Shown: piece after piece, positions 9,530 to 20,729 of the stretch | How positions within the stretch are numbered: position 1 is the stretch's first letter | Layout: each line of letters starts with the position of its first letter | Origin: Dipteris shenzhenensis | Lineage: Eukaryota; Polypodiophyta; Polypodiopsida; Gleicheniales | Reading direction: 5' to 3' (one strand) | DNA length: 64,000 bases | NCBI GenBank assembly: GCA_047967505.1 | Contig: CM106540.1 | Program-made: the position numbers and the translations under genes | The notes under the pieces: model-generated | Database searches by the model: none | What the model saw: only the letters and a program-made list of their open reading frames with translations | Told to the model about the DNA's origin: nothing

Positions 9530-12500
9530 TCATGGGCATTCTTCATTTGCGCTATCTCCTTCTACTTCCTCCCGGGCGAGCATCTTTATGAACTCTGTAA
9601 TGTGTGTAATAATTGGTTGCGGTAATTTTATTTTGTCTTCTACATCATACCCCATGTGCTTCTTTGTTTTCTTTGACCTTGATTTCCAGGATACTATGAC
9701 TATCTCTGTGGAAAGTCTTGAAATTGCTTCATGGTTTGGGATGCATTCCTTTTTCAGACAACTACTATACAATGTATTGTTATCTTGGTTCTCCTTCCTG
9801 CCCCTTGGCTCATACCATACCACTGTAAATGTTGTAGCCCGGTCATCCATGCTCATGTCAACTACTTTCATAACCCAAAACTTCACGTTCTCATGTTCAT
9901 CATCCGATGGTCGAACTGCAACAAAACAATGGACATGTATGTCTATTTGTGGCATAAACTCTCTCTTCTTGGGTCCACAATATGGACGTGGGAGCAACGA
10001 TTCAAACTCATTTTCAAAGAGACCACATGCTGGATGCAAGTCATTACCAACATTTGGCCAAAATAACGGTTGTTCTGCCTTAATATCATCTTCTCGCATT
10101 TTTGCAAGGTCCTTTATCAATTGGTAGGTCTTGCTAATTACAACAGTAGTGTGTTCCTTCCAATAGGGCTTCCAATCAAGAAATCTCCGGAGCATTTCCT
10201 CTTTGTATGCAATAAAAGCTTTTAAGCCTTCTATTTCACCTTTGGATTTCTCGCTGAATTCTTTTATAGGAGCCCATGTTGGATGCATTTCTTTGCTCGG
10301 GATTGAAGTTAAGGGAGACTAAGGTTCTTCAGGTTCCCATTTTGTATCAAGAGAATAGTGTTGCCATTGCATCACTGGTTTTTCATCCTTTAAGAAAAAG
10401 TGAAAATAGTGTGAAGCGTTATGACCTATCAGGGCATCACCACCTTTTTGTATGAAAAGTAGAATAAAGCTCTTCCAATCATACATCCTCTCAACCATTG
10501 AGCATATTGTTCCTTCCTTATGGCCACCAACTTGCCTCCCACATTTTCTTATCAAGTCATCCATTGTCTCCATGTCCTTGTGTTTTAGTTCTCTTGAAAC
10601 TGTGCTAAATACCTGATCGATATCCTCATATGTGTGCCCAACGAACAAAAACCCAACTTCAATCTCATTGAAGATTCTATGAGTGATTAGCATTGAGCAA
10701 AATGCAAAGAAGAGTACATTCTTATTCTCTCGTCCGCAATTGTGTGCTTGTACTCTCAAAGTTGCTGGTAGGCGACCTTTTTCTGCATGTACATTGTGAA
10801 TTGCCTTCATAACAGATGTTACAACTTGATTGCTATCATGTAGATGCAAGCAATCAATCCATATGTCTGCAAAAAACTTAAATCTGTGGACTAACACTCC
10901 ACATAGATGTGTCTTTAAAAAGTATTTGCCTTGTAGCTTAGGTGGAGTGTTAACGAATCGAGGTAATGTTGTTGTATTTTGATCCATACCATCTACAATA
11001 ACGCACATGTACTCATTTGGGTGAGAAATAGCTTGCTCCTTCCAAAATGCATATTTTATTCTAGAATGTCGAACAAGTCCATGATGAAATTCTCTCTTTT
11101 TTTTGTAAGCTTCTTTTTGTTCTGGAGATGTTGCACTCCCAAGTGCTTGCTTTAGATCATCACAGTCGTTGCAGTTTGACATTTTTTGCCTCTTTGGGAT
11201 TTTAACATGTCCAAAGCTTTTTTTCCAAAGAGTATACAAAGTATGAAAAGATGCTGGTGCATGCCTCTTTGCCTCTGTGTTTCTCCAATAGAGTTAAATA
11301 CTTCTTTTTTTGTCAAACCTATCGGAAGATGCATTTCTGATAGGTGGGGTTGCAGTAAAGCATTTTCATAAATGTAATCTTTCAAAATTGATGTTGCCGC
11401 AACCGTTGAGGCTCTTGTTTTGGGCCTTCCTATGTTTCCATGAATGTTAAATTTAACTCCATACTTTGCTTTATTAGCCAAATTCCAATATGTGCCATGT
11501 GATAATCCTGTAATAATCCGATATGCATTATTGCATATACTTTTCCATTTATAAGAGGCCTTATTTGCTGTCCTGAACTTCACCTTCTCTTATCATTTAT
11601 AAGAAAGCAAGACAATCTCGTGAGTAGGTATTCATTTCTTCTGCTTCCTTTCCTTTACCAGACATGTTCTCTACAACCCTTGATGTCATCTAAGTTAATG
11701 GATCGCATACATGTACGCTTACAACATGTAGATCGCATTGCTTTTAGCATAACATCTTCATTCATTACTCTTATTCTCTTTTGTTGCTTTTCTGGATCTA
11801 CTTGGACTCATTGTCTTTTCATGCATTTGTATGTCTGTTTTGGGACCTTCTATACATTCTTATTTGGATTTGTGTAGTTCTCCTTGTAAGATTTATTTGT
11901 TACGTTGTTTTCATGAGATGTTGCATCCTTGATCTTATCACTCTGATAGTCAAATACTGAATATTCCTTTGTTGATGTCATCCATGCTTTTGATACATTC
12001 ATCAAACCATTTGTAACATTTACTATTTCACAATCAAAGTCAAATACCGAATAGTCCTTTGTTGATCTCATCCCTACTTTTGATACAATGATAGAACCAC
12101 TTATCACAATGGCATTAGAGTGTCCCGAATGATCTTCAAACTCATCTATTCCTGAGAGAACATCACTCATTGATGCACTTTCTATGGATTTCATAACTCC
12201 ATAGTCAGTGGTGATAGAGTGTCCAGAATGATCTTCAAACTCATCTATTCCTGAGAGAACATCACTCATTGATGCACTTTCTATGGATTTCATGACTCCA
12301 TAGTCTTGAAACTCCTCTACTCTAGAGAGAACATCACTCATTATACTATCGTGCATGATTTCCATAATTCCATAGTTACTTGGTTTGACTCCAAGAACTT
12401 TATCAGTACCCATGAAGCCATCCATGCTTGAAAATATATCACTTTTGACATCTTTGCCCAAGTTCTCAATGTGCATGAACTCATCCACCCCGGATAAGGC

Positions 12501-13287
12501 ATCACTTGTGAAATATTTTTCTTTCTCGGTACCAATGAACTCATCAACTTCTGATAAGACGTCAGTGCTATAGTTGAGTGCATTGGAATCATCCATCTCT
12601 GAAGGAATAGAGCTTGGTACATTGGCATATTCTTTCAATTCTTTGATGTTGTAGTATACATTATGTTTATCATTAAAAACCACATGCTGAGTCTTTCCAA
12701 TCTTTAAAAATTGCATGCTCCATCTCAAATCCTTACCTACCTCATAGTAGGGACCATCCAATGACATTGAGTTATCATCCATACCATCATTAATTAATAA
12801 CTTTTTGAATTCTCATCTGCGCAAATGTCCAGTGTTCCACTTGTTCAAATCCCAAGACTTGACCTTTTGCTACATTCTTATTTGCAAATGATAACATTTG
12901 TAAAATATCTCCCACTCTAAAATCCAAAGATATGCACTTTGTATTCCTGATGACATGTGTTGCATAAGTCTCATCTCTCTCCCATGCAATAAATGCTTTG
13001 TTGGAAGTATTATAGGGCATAACATCTCCAAGGATTTCCATATCCCCACACTTATGCTTTAGCTCAACATGTGCACTAAGAATCCTTGATACAATAACCG
13101 CCACCTTATCTTCGCCAAGTCTTCTAAAGTGACAAATAGAATTTGGATCACTTTCATGGATTGTAGCAAATGCAACTACTTCTCTTTTGCAACATAGAAT
13201 CACCTCCATCCCCGGAATAAATTTTGTAGCCATCTCCTTTGTGAGTTTCCTTTGCAAACAAGCTGTAACAACCATTATAAAGAACAT
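9530..13287 (-). pseudogene. DUF7869-like transposon protein, minus-strand copy
   Basis: Read from 13287 down. First, a DUF8039-like segment (FIPGMEVILCCKREVVAFA, then ESDPNSICHF) of the kind seen in En/Spm-type proteins. Second, an acidic linker with repeats of DVLSGIDEFEDHSGHS (12782-11850). Third, a motif region GLSHGTYW with IHGN (about 11520-11430). Fourth, an RNase H-like core: VDGMDQNTTTLPRF, KTHLCGVLVHRF, DSNQVVTSVM, QAHNCGRENKN and VGHTYEDIDQVF (11010-10600). Fifth, a C-terminal region with VRPSDDEHENVKFWVMKVV. The family usually has QxDNC; here the Asp is His. A frame break near 11240 and a TAG at about 10320 interrupt it, and the short gap at 12790 may be an intron or a stop. The protein is probably a transposase-like nuclease acting in the nucleus, but the family is uncharacterised and the role is inferred. 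Confidence 0.72.
12105..12305 (-). repeat. Tandem coding repeat, about 96 bp, in the acidic linker
   Basis: The stretch starting GAGTGTCC(C/A)GAATGATC is repeated almost exactly (12118-12205 and 12214-12301). It encodes SDVLSGIDEFEDHSGHS followed by DYGVMKSIESASM. Weaker copies (DALSGVDEF, DIFSSMDGF) extend the series upstream in the protein. Confidence 0.85.
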
Positions 13288-13354
13288 TAGTCTCTTCTCA
13301 ATAATCTGCTTTATTAATGATTTAAAAATCTAGATCTTGTTTAAAAATTGAATC

Positions 13355-14345
13355 AAACCCTAAACCAAGCACCCTAAATCATAACCCCCAAACCCTAAAC
13401 CCTAATTCGACCCTTGAAACCATAAACCCTAATTCCTAAACCCTAAATCGTAACCCCTAATTTCTAAACCCTAAATTCTATACCCTAATCCCTAATTCCT
13501 AAGCCCTTAAACCTTAAGCCCTGGATCCTAAACCCTAATTCCTAAACCTAAATCCTAAAACCCTAAATCCTAATCGGTAAACCCTAACCCCTAATCCCTA
13601 ATTCCAAAACTCTAATTCCTACACCCTAACCCTTAAACCCTAAACCCTATTACCTAAACCTAAACTCGTAAACCCTAATCCCTAAACCCTAACTCATAAT
13701 CCCTAATCCCTAAATTGTAAATGTTAATCTTGACTATCTAAACCCTCAACCCTAACAAATAACAACCCTAAACACTAAACCCTAAACCCTAACTCCTAAA
13801 CCCTAAACCCTAAACCCTTAACCCTAACCCCCAAACCCTATACCTTAAACGCTAACCCTTAAACCCTAAACCCTAAACCCTAAACCCTAACCCCTAAACC
13901 CTAAACCCTAAACCCTAACTCCTAAACCCTAGACCCTAAACCCAGCCCCCAAACCCTAAACCCTAAACCCTAACCCCCAAACCCTAAACCCTAAATCCTA
14001 AACCCTACCCCCCAAACCCTAAACCCTAAACCCTACCCCCTAAACCCTAAACCCAAACCACCAAACTCTAAACCCTAACCCCCAAACCCTGAAACCTAAA
14101 CCCTAACCCTCAAACTTTGAACCCTGAACCCTAACTCCCAAACCTTAAACCCTAAACCCTAAGCCCTACCCCCCAAACCCTAAATCCAAACCACCAAACC
14201 CTAAACCCTAACTCACAAACTCTAAACCCTAACCCTAACTCACAAATCCTAATTCCTAACTCACAAACCCTAAACCCTAAACCCTAACTCACCAAACCCC
14301 AAACCCTAAATCCAAATCACGAAATCCTAAACCTTAAATCCTATG
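13355..14345. repeat. Interstitial telomere-like (CCCTAAA)n array, about 1 kb
   Basis: Degenerate AACCCTAAA/ACCCTAA units fill about 1 kb on the plus strand, more regular around 13800-14000 and more mutated toward the edges, with frequent ACCCCC and ACTC variants. It starts about 70 bp upstream of the DUF7869-like gene. The unit is the Arabidopsis-type plant telomere repeat. The opposed TTTAGGG array is at 18515-18957. Confidence 0.95.
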
Positions 14346-14399
14346 AGTGTTTTCAGTAATATCATTTATTTAAGTAATAGTTTTAATTAGAATTCATAA

Positions 14400-14800
14400 G
14401 TAGTAGTGGAATTGATAATTGGGAGGGTGGTAGTGGGAGAAAGGGAGAGTGGGAAAGTGGAGAAAGGGAGTGTGGGAGGGTGATAGTGGGAGAAAGGGAG
14501 AGTGGGAGAGGGAGTGGGAATGGGGGCCGTGGGGGTGGGGGTGGGAGGATGGTGGGAGTGGGAGTGGGAGAGGGAGTGGGAATGGGGGAGGTGGGGGTGG
14601 GGTGAGGGTGGGAGGATGGGAGTGGGAGTGGGGGGAGTGGGGTGGGAGGATGGGAGTGGGAGAGGGAGTGGGAATGGGAAAGGTGGAAGAATGGGCATGG
14701 GCATGGGAGTGGGAATGGGGGAGGTGGGGTGGGAGGATGGGGGTGGGAGTGGGAATGGGGTGGGAGGATGGGAGTGGGTGGGAGAGGGAGAGAAGATAAT
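14400..14800. repeat. G-rich GGGAGTGGGAATGGGG minisatellite
   Basis: Plus-strand units of GTGGGAGTGGGA, GGAATGGGGGAGGTGGGG and GGGAGGATGGGAGTGG make up 400 bp with almost no C. Runs of three or more G every few bases would allow G-quadruplexes. Long open frames here (W/E/G-rich plus, P/S/H-rich minus) are repeat artefacts. Confidence 0.9.
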
Positions 14801-15035
14801 CTAATGGAGAGGCCAATGGGAGAGGAGATAATGATATAGAAGGACCAATGAGAAGAAGTACGTAAAACCCTAGTTTTTCTTATATATACTCTCCTTCTCT
14901 CATTGTTTCTCTCATTTCAACAAGGAAGAGCAAGAGGAGAAGCAAAAAGAGGAGGAAGAGCAAAAGCGAGCACAAGCATAGATCTCAACTTTTTTCCGGG
15001 TACTTTTTTTCAAATTTGTATTCTTTAAAATTTTA
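14801..15035. other. Spacer between G-rich and GA-rich arrays
   Basis: Contains a TTATATATACTC TATA-like string at about 14880 followed by CT-rich sequence with a C/T-A pattern (CTCTCATTTCAACAAGG). It could be a promoter, but no supported gene lies downstream. Confidence 0.3.
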
Positions 15036-15039
15036 TTAT

Positions 15040-17345
15040 AGAGAGAGAACTTAGAGAGAGAAAAGTGAAGGAAAGACTTTTAGAGAGAGATTATAAGAGA
15101 GAGAGTCTTGCTGCCTCGACAACAAAAGAGAGAGAGAGAGAGAGAAAGAGAGAGGGAGAGAGAGGAGAGACTTTTAGAGAGAGAGAGAAAGAGAGAGGAG
15201 AAACATTTAGAGAGAGAGGGTGAGAGGTAAAAGAGAGAGAGAGAGGGGGGGGAGAGAGAGAGAGTGGGGAGAGAGAGAGAGGGGGGGGGGAGAGAGAGAG
15301 TGGGGAGAGAGAGAGAGGGGGGGGAGGCCGCTGTCACGGTAGCGAGAGAGAGAGAGGGGGGAGAGAGAGAGTGGGGAGAGAAAGAGAGAGGGGGGGAGGC
15401 TGCTGCCACGGCAGCGTGGGAGAGGGGAGAGAGAGAGAGTGGGGAGAGAGAGAGAGGGGGGAGAGAGAGAGAGAGGGGAGAGGCCGCTGCCGCGGCAGCA
15501 CGAGAGAGAAAGGGGGGGAGAGAGAGAGAGAGGGGGGAAGAGAGAGAGGGGGGGAGGGGGAGAGAGAGAGAGGGGGGGAGAGAGAGAGTGGGGAGAGAGA
15601 GAGAGAGGGGGGGAGAGAGAGAGGGGGGAGAGGCCGCTGCCGCGGTAGCGCGAGAGAGAGAGGGGGGAGAGAGAGAGTGGGGAGAGAGAGAGAGAGGGGG
15701 GGAGGCCGCTGCCGTGGCAGCACGAGAGAGAGGGGGGGAGAGAGAGAGTGGGGAGAGAGAGAGAGAGAGGGGGAGAGAGAGAGAGGAGGGGGAGGCCGCT
15801 ACTACGGCAGCACAAGAGAGAGGGGGGGAGTGAGAGAGAGGGGGGGAGAGAGAGAGGGGGGGAGGCCGTTGCCGTGGCAGTGCAAGAGAGAGAGGGGGGA
15901 GAGAGAGGGGGGGCGAGAGAGAGAGAGAGAGGGGGGGAGGCCGCTACCGCGACAGCGCAAGAGAGAGGGGGGAGAGAGAGAGTGGGGAGAGAGAGAGAGA
16001 GGGGGGGGAGAGAGAGAGTGGGGGAGGCCGCTACCGCGGCAGCGCGAGAGAGACGGGGGAGAGAGAGAGAGGGGGGGGAGAGAGAGAGAGGGGGGGAGGC
16101 CGCTGTCGTGGCAACGCGAGAGAGAGAGAGGGGGGAGAGAGAGGAGGGGAGAGAGAGGGGGGAGAGAGAGAGAGAGGGGGGGGAGCCCGCTGCCGCAGCA
16201 GCGCGAGAGAGAGGGGGGGAGAGAGAGAGTGGGGAGAGAGAGAGAGAGGGGGGGAGAGAGAGAAAGGGGGGAGGCCACTACCACGGCAGCATGAGAGAGA
16301 GAAAGGGGAGAGAGAGAGAGGGGGGGAGAGAGAGAGAGGGGGGAGAGAGAGAGAAAGGGGGGGAGGCCGCTGCCACGGCAGTGCGAGAGAGAGAGGGGGG
16401 AGAGAGAGAGAGGGGGGGGAGGCCGCTACCACGGCAGCATGAGAGAGAGAGAGAGGGGGGAGAGAGAGAGAGGGGGGGAGGCCGCTGTCACGATAATGCG
16501 AGAGAGAGAGGGGGGAGAGAGAGAGAGGGGGGGAGGCCGCTGCCGCGGCAGCGCGTGAGAGAGGGGGGAGAGAAAGAGAGAGGGGGGGAGGCCGCTGCCG
16601 CGGCAGCATGAGAGAGAGGGGGAGAGAGAGAGTGGGAGAGAGAGAGAGAGGGGGGAGAGAGAGAGAGAGGGGGGAGTCCGCTGCCGCGACAGCGTGAGAG
16701 AGAGAGGGGGAGAGAGAGAGGGGGGGAGGCCGCTACCACGGCAGCGGGAGAGAGAGAGGGGAGAGAGAGGGGGAGAGAGAGAGTGGGGAGAGAGAGAGAG
16801 GGGGGGAGAGAGAGAGAGGGGGGAGGCCGCTGCCGCGACAGTGTGAGAGAGAGAGGGGGCTAGAGAGAGAGGGGGGGAGGCCGCTGTCGCAGCAGTGAGA
16901 GAGAGAGGGGGGAGAGAGAGAGTGGGGAGAGAGAGAGAGAGGAGGGGGCCACTACCTCGAGAGAGAGGGGGGGAGAGAGAGAGTGAGGGGCGCGCTATCG
17001 CGACAACGTGCGAGAGAGAGAGGGGGGAGAGAGAGAGTGGGGAGAGAGAGAGAGGGGGAGAGAGAGTGGGGAGCACAAGTGAGAGAGAGAGAGAGAGAGA
17101 AAAGGAGAGGAGAGAGTGGGAGAGAGAGAGAGAGAGAGGGGAAATGAAGAGGAGGGGAGAGAGTAAATGAAGATGAGAGGAAACGTAGACTAGAGGGGAG
17201 AGAAAAGAGAGAGAGAGAAGAGAAAAAGAGAGGGAGAGGAGAGACGAGAGAGAGAGAAGCGTACTAGAGTGAGAGAGAGAGAGACAAGAAGAAGAGAGAA
17301 GCGTACTAGCGTGAGAGAGAGAGAAGAAGAAGAGAGCAGATGAGA
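15040..17345. repeat. GA-rich array with about 23 GC palindromes
   Basis: A 2.3-kb plus-strand purine array of (GAGA)n and GGGGGG blocks. From 15326 to 16995 it is interrupted every 55-150 bp by a GC block around the perfect palindrome GCTGCCGCGGCAGC, usually preceded by GGCC and followed by GCGAGAG. Intact palindromes occur at about 15484, 16537 and 16592; the other copies differ mainly by C/T or G/A changes. Long frames read as E/R/G-rich on plus and S/L/P-rich on minus in several frames at once, as expected of simple sequence, so I annotate no gene. Confidence 0.93.
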
Positions 17346-17367
17346 GAGATTGATGAGAGATGGACGA

Positions 17368-17790
17368 GAGATGAAAATTTAGAGAGGGAGGGCACAAGAG
17401 AAAGTATGATCAAGATAGAAAATCTTACCAATGGGCGATGATCAAGGAGAGATAAAGGAGAGATGTTTTGATGGAAGAATTTGGGAGCTACGATCAATGA
17501 GGCATATTAGAGGAGATTGGTGTGTGATTTAGTCGAAACTTAAACAAACAAACTATAAACCTTGGTGTTTGATGAAAATTTAGAGAGGGAGGGCACAAGA
17601 GAAAGTACGATCGAGATAGAAAATCTTACCAATGAGGAGGAGAAATGAGTGGGCGATGATCAAGGAGAGATAAAGGAGAGATGTTTTGATGGAAGAATTT
17701 GGGAGCTACGATCAATGAGGCATATTAGAGGAGATTGGTGTGTGATTTAGTCGAAACTTAAACAAACAAAACTATAAACCTTGGTGTTTG
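17368..17790. repeat. Direct duplication of about 205 bp
   Basis: GATGAAAATTTAGAGAGGGA begins two near-identical copies at about 17368 and 17571. The second carries a short insertion (GAGGAGAAATGAGT). Both end at the GTGTTTGA junction. Confidence 0.9.
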
Positions 17791-18010
17791 AAAAGAGAAA
17801 CGTGTGGAAACTTGAATTTCAAATTTCCTGCCTTTTTTTAAACTATGAATCCTTGTGTTTGAAAAGATAAACGTGTGAAAACTTGAAAATTGTGATAAAA
17901 GACAACCTTGTGTTTGAAAAGACAAACGTGTGGAAACTTGAAAAGTGTGAAAAGACAAACGTGTGCGAAAAGGAAAACTTGTGGAAACTTGAATTTTAAA
18001 ATTTCCTTTG
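17780..18010. repeat. About 60-bp repeat, TTTGAAAAGA(C/T)AAACGTGTG
   Basis: Four degenerate copies of TTTGAAAAGANAAACGTGTG followed by GAAACTTGAA, at about 17785, 17858, 17914 and 17947. Confidence 0.75.
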
Positions 18011-18249
18011 TTTTTGAATTTAAAATGAGTTTCACTTCCATTTTCAATTTACTAGTTTAATTTCTCAATTAAATTTTCTGAAATATAGTTTACAAAAACG
18101 CATTTTGTTTTGGAATATAGAAAGTATAATTTTAATTTAATTACATTTTTAAAAATATTAAAAGTAGTTTAACTTACATTCGTTATTATTACTTTAATTT
18201 ATTTCTTTTTAGGGAGAATTAATATATTCTTCTAGGTAAATATTAAATT

Positions 18250-18455
18250 TTTAATTTTAAGTCTTATTTTCTTAATTTTACGTTATTTTTTCATAAACTT
18301 TAAGTTAAATTGAATTTATTTCTATTTCAAATTTTGTGATTTCAAAATTTTAAGTCTTATTTTCTTAATTTTACTTTATTTTTTCATAAACTTTAAGTTA
18401 AATTGAATTTATTTATATTTAAAATTTTGTGATTTCAAACTAATAAGAATTTACT
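18250..18455. repeat. AT-rich tandem duplication, about 97 bp
   Basis: TTTTAAGTCTTATTTTCTTA starts two copies (about 18255 and 18352) that continue almost identically through CATAAACTTTAAGTTAAATT. Confidence 0.85.
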
Positions 18456-18514
18456 TTGTTAAAGTTTAAACTTCTTATGATTGTGAATTAAGTTAAATTA
18501 GTTTGAATTAAAAA

Positions 18515-18957
18515 AGAGTTTGGGGGTTTGGGTTTAAGGTTTGGGGATAAGGGTTTAGGGTTTCGGAGTCAGGGCTTAGGGTTTGGGGTTAGGGATTAGG
18601 GGTTTACGGTTTAGGGTTTGGGTTTGGGGTTAGTGTTTAGGGTGTTAGTATTTGGGGGTTAGCGCTTAGGGTTTAGGGTTTAGGTTTCGGGATTCAGGGT
18701 TTAGGATTTGGGGGTTAGGGTTTAGGGTTTGGGGGTTTGGGTTTAGGGTTTAGGGTTTAGGGTTTTGAGGTTTGGGTTTAGGGTTTTGAGGTTTGGGTTT
18801 AGGGTTTTGGGTTTTGGGGTTAGGTTTTAGGGTTTTAAGGTTTGGGAGTTAGGTTTTAAGGTTTGGGAGTTTAGGGTTTAGGGTTTTGGGATTTGGGTTT
18901 AGGGTTTAGGGTTTGGGTTTAGGGTTTAGGGTTTAGGGTTTAGGGTTTGGAGTCAAA
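18515..18957. repeat. Interstitial telomere-like (TTTAGGG)n array
   Basis: Degenerate TTTAGGG/TTTGGGG units on the plus strand, the reverse complement of the 13.4-14.3 kb array and of similar decay. The most regular stretch is at the 3' end (18900-18950). Confidence 0.95.
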
Positions 18958-19029
18958 TTAAATTTGTAGTTTTTATTATTTAAATTCAAATTTATTAAGA
19001 TTTTAACTTCTTACCAATGCTCAAATTAG

Positions 19030-19900
19030 TAAAGATGGTGGAGTCATGATTTCTAGCCTGCCAACAAACCTCCAAGATGTTTTGAAGAAGACCATTCAAT
19101 TCCTTCGTGATACGAGAGGAACCATGGAGTTCTGGCAAGTTCAAGCAGTAGTAGAGCAACTAAAAGGACATGGTATATCTTTCTCAAGGGTGGTATCCAA
19201 GAGCATGACAACCACCCGAAGAATTGCATGGATGGAAAATACCAATTGTCATTGTAGTTTGCTAGAGTTGCAATGCACCTGATGGCATCTACCGTCAATG
19301 GGAGTTTTGAGAAAAACAATAAGAAGATGTCTCAGAAGGTGACTTTTCTTCAAGAGAAAGCCACCGATGTAGCAAAGGCAATGCAACTTGAGAACATTCT
19401 CAGGGAGGGTGCAAAACCTAAGGTAGAGGAAAAATAAGCGAGGGCTTAAAGGCAGAAGAGCAAGTTGAGGCCGCTGCAAAAATGGTCGACATGGAAAGGC
19501 ATAGTTTAGAAGAAACAGAGAAGTGCATCAAGGAGGTCCAAGATAGGATTGAAGAAGTGAGAAGTGACGGGACATCATGGACAAGGTGCTAGCAATGATG
19601 CAAAAGGATCTTGAAGATCAGAGAGCCAAAAAGGAGGGTCTTTACAAACAACTCTACAACATGCAGAATGGATTGAACATTGAAAAATACCAGATGATGG
19701 AGGAGCTGGAAAGGGAGAATGCAGAGACCAAAAAGGTGATGCAAGAATTGTGAGACAGCTTTAGGCCAAGAAGGATGGGGCAGAGAGCAGCCAGGGTGGA
19801 GGAGACAATGAGGTAGCTCTCTAGGCCAAGAAGGATACAAAGAGCAGCCACGGTGGAGCAAGTTACAGTAGCCAGGGTGAGGATTGTTTTTTCAAAACAC
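19030..19900 (+). pseudogene. Coiled-coil protein remnant (dispersed repeat), copy 1
   Basis: Heptad-like, charged segments in shifting frames: LPTNLQDVLKKTIQFLRDT and FWQVQAVVEQLKGHG (19055-19170), KVTFLQEKATDVAKAMQLE (about 19340), then MERHSLEETEKCIKEVQDR (about 19495) and DLEDQRAKKEGLYKQ with MMEELERENAETKKVM (19607-19750). Stops and frame changes prevent a continuous product. The part from about 19480 onward is repeated inverted at 59520-59990. It is followed by CACTA-like iterons at 20030-20345, so it may derive from a TnpA-like DNA-binding protein. Family not recognised. Confidence 0.5.
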
Positions 19901-20029
19901 TGTTGGAAATTCAAAGAGTAAGGTACAAGACCCTGCAAAACAAGATTACTATAGGGTTGTGCACAAGCTTGCCATGCACAACAACACAAAGCAACTATAG
20001 ATGTGCTTGGTAGATGCACAAAATAGCGG

Positions 20030-20345
20030 GCGTGTCTAATAGGCATTGCTTGAGTAGAGGAATTATGGGTGCGTCTAATAGCACGTCTAACAACTCGTCT
20101 ATTTGCACGTGTATTGACACATCTATTTGCGCATTTAAAGTGAGAAAATACAAGCCCATCTAACATTGCGTTTATCAGCGCATCTATTTGTGCATGTATT
20201 AACACGTCTATTTGCACATCTAAACTGAGAAAATACTAGCCCATCTAACATTGCATTTATCAGCGCGTCTATTTGCGCTTGTATTAGCGTATTTATTTGC
20301 GTGTGTATTAGCGTGTTTACACTGGGAATTAGATGCGTATTTAGA
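20030..20345. repeat. Iterated GCRCGTCTATTTGCGC motifs, with 84-bp tandem unit
   Basis: Fifteen or more variants of GCGTCTA(A/T), CACGTCTATTTGC or GCGCATCTATTTG, spaced about 20 bp. A larger unit of about 84 bp that includes GTGAGAAAATAC and CCCATCTAACATTGC is tandemly repeated (about 20118-20285). Related to 2965-3120. Resembles a CACTA subterminal repeat region (inference). Confidence 0.7.
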
Positions 20346-20439
20346 TGCAAACTAGAGAATACAGAAAGTGAGACTTTGGTGTACATCATTGCGTTCCAAA
20401 CATTGCCCATGATTACCAAAGCACATAATTTTAACAAAA

Positions 20440-20555
20440 CAAATATCCACCCTCCTCATGTGGCGTGCATCCGTGAAGTGAACTTGGAAAAGTTCCGAAT
20501 CGGCGATTTAGTTGGAGATGTGAATAGAGCACATGAAATGAAATACTTTGCATAT
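20440..20555 (+). repeat. 112-bp duplicated block, copy 1
   Basis: AAATATCCACCCTCCTCATG begins a block repeated at 20732-20843 with six or so changes. Both read IHPPHVAC, EVNLEKF, IGDLVGDVNRAHEMKYF in the same frame before a stop. The conserved frame suggests a decayed coding segment, family unknown. Confidence 0.8.
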
Positions 20556-20729
20556 CATTAGTTCTTCACCTTGAATCATCCACAGTGTATCATCCCACCC
20601 GTCATCTCCTTGAGCAATGCACTGTATGATCAGTTGTTGCAGATTGACATGAAGATCAAGAAAGAGATCTCATCCATTGGTAGCCATAAGGCGCGGAGGA
20701 ACCAAATCCTTAAACTCATCGAGAAGTGA

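Larger units (their letters stand above)
8757..18960. mobile_element. TIR element 2 (right limit uncertain), carrying DUF7869-like gene
   Basis: Its left end at 8757-8780 begins CACTTATTTC and ends TTTTGGACT, breaking the copia RT frame. A second TTTTGGACT lies at about 8793. The same terminus in inverse orientation ends element 1. The DUF7869-like gene inside runs towards this terminus, its 3' end about 770 bp away, matching element 3 (about 690 bp to its right TIR). Beyond the gene come telomere-like, G-rich and GA-rich arrays comparable to the centre of element 3. I could not find the right TIR or the rest of the copia target, so the given end is only the last array that plausibly belongs to it. 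Confidence 0.45.

Noticed and set aside
13355-14345. True chromosome end
   Set aside because: The array is degenerate, flanked by long unique and repeat DNA on both sides and embedded next to transposon genes, so it is interstitial.
15200-17400. Very long open frames on both strands (E/R/G-rich plus, S/L/P-rich minus)
   Set aside because: They occur in several overlapping frames at once in a GA-repeat array with indels, as expected of stop-poor simple sequence. No start context, intron signal or domain.
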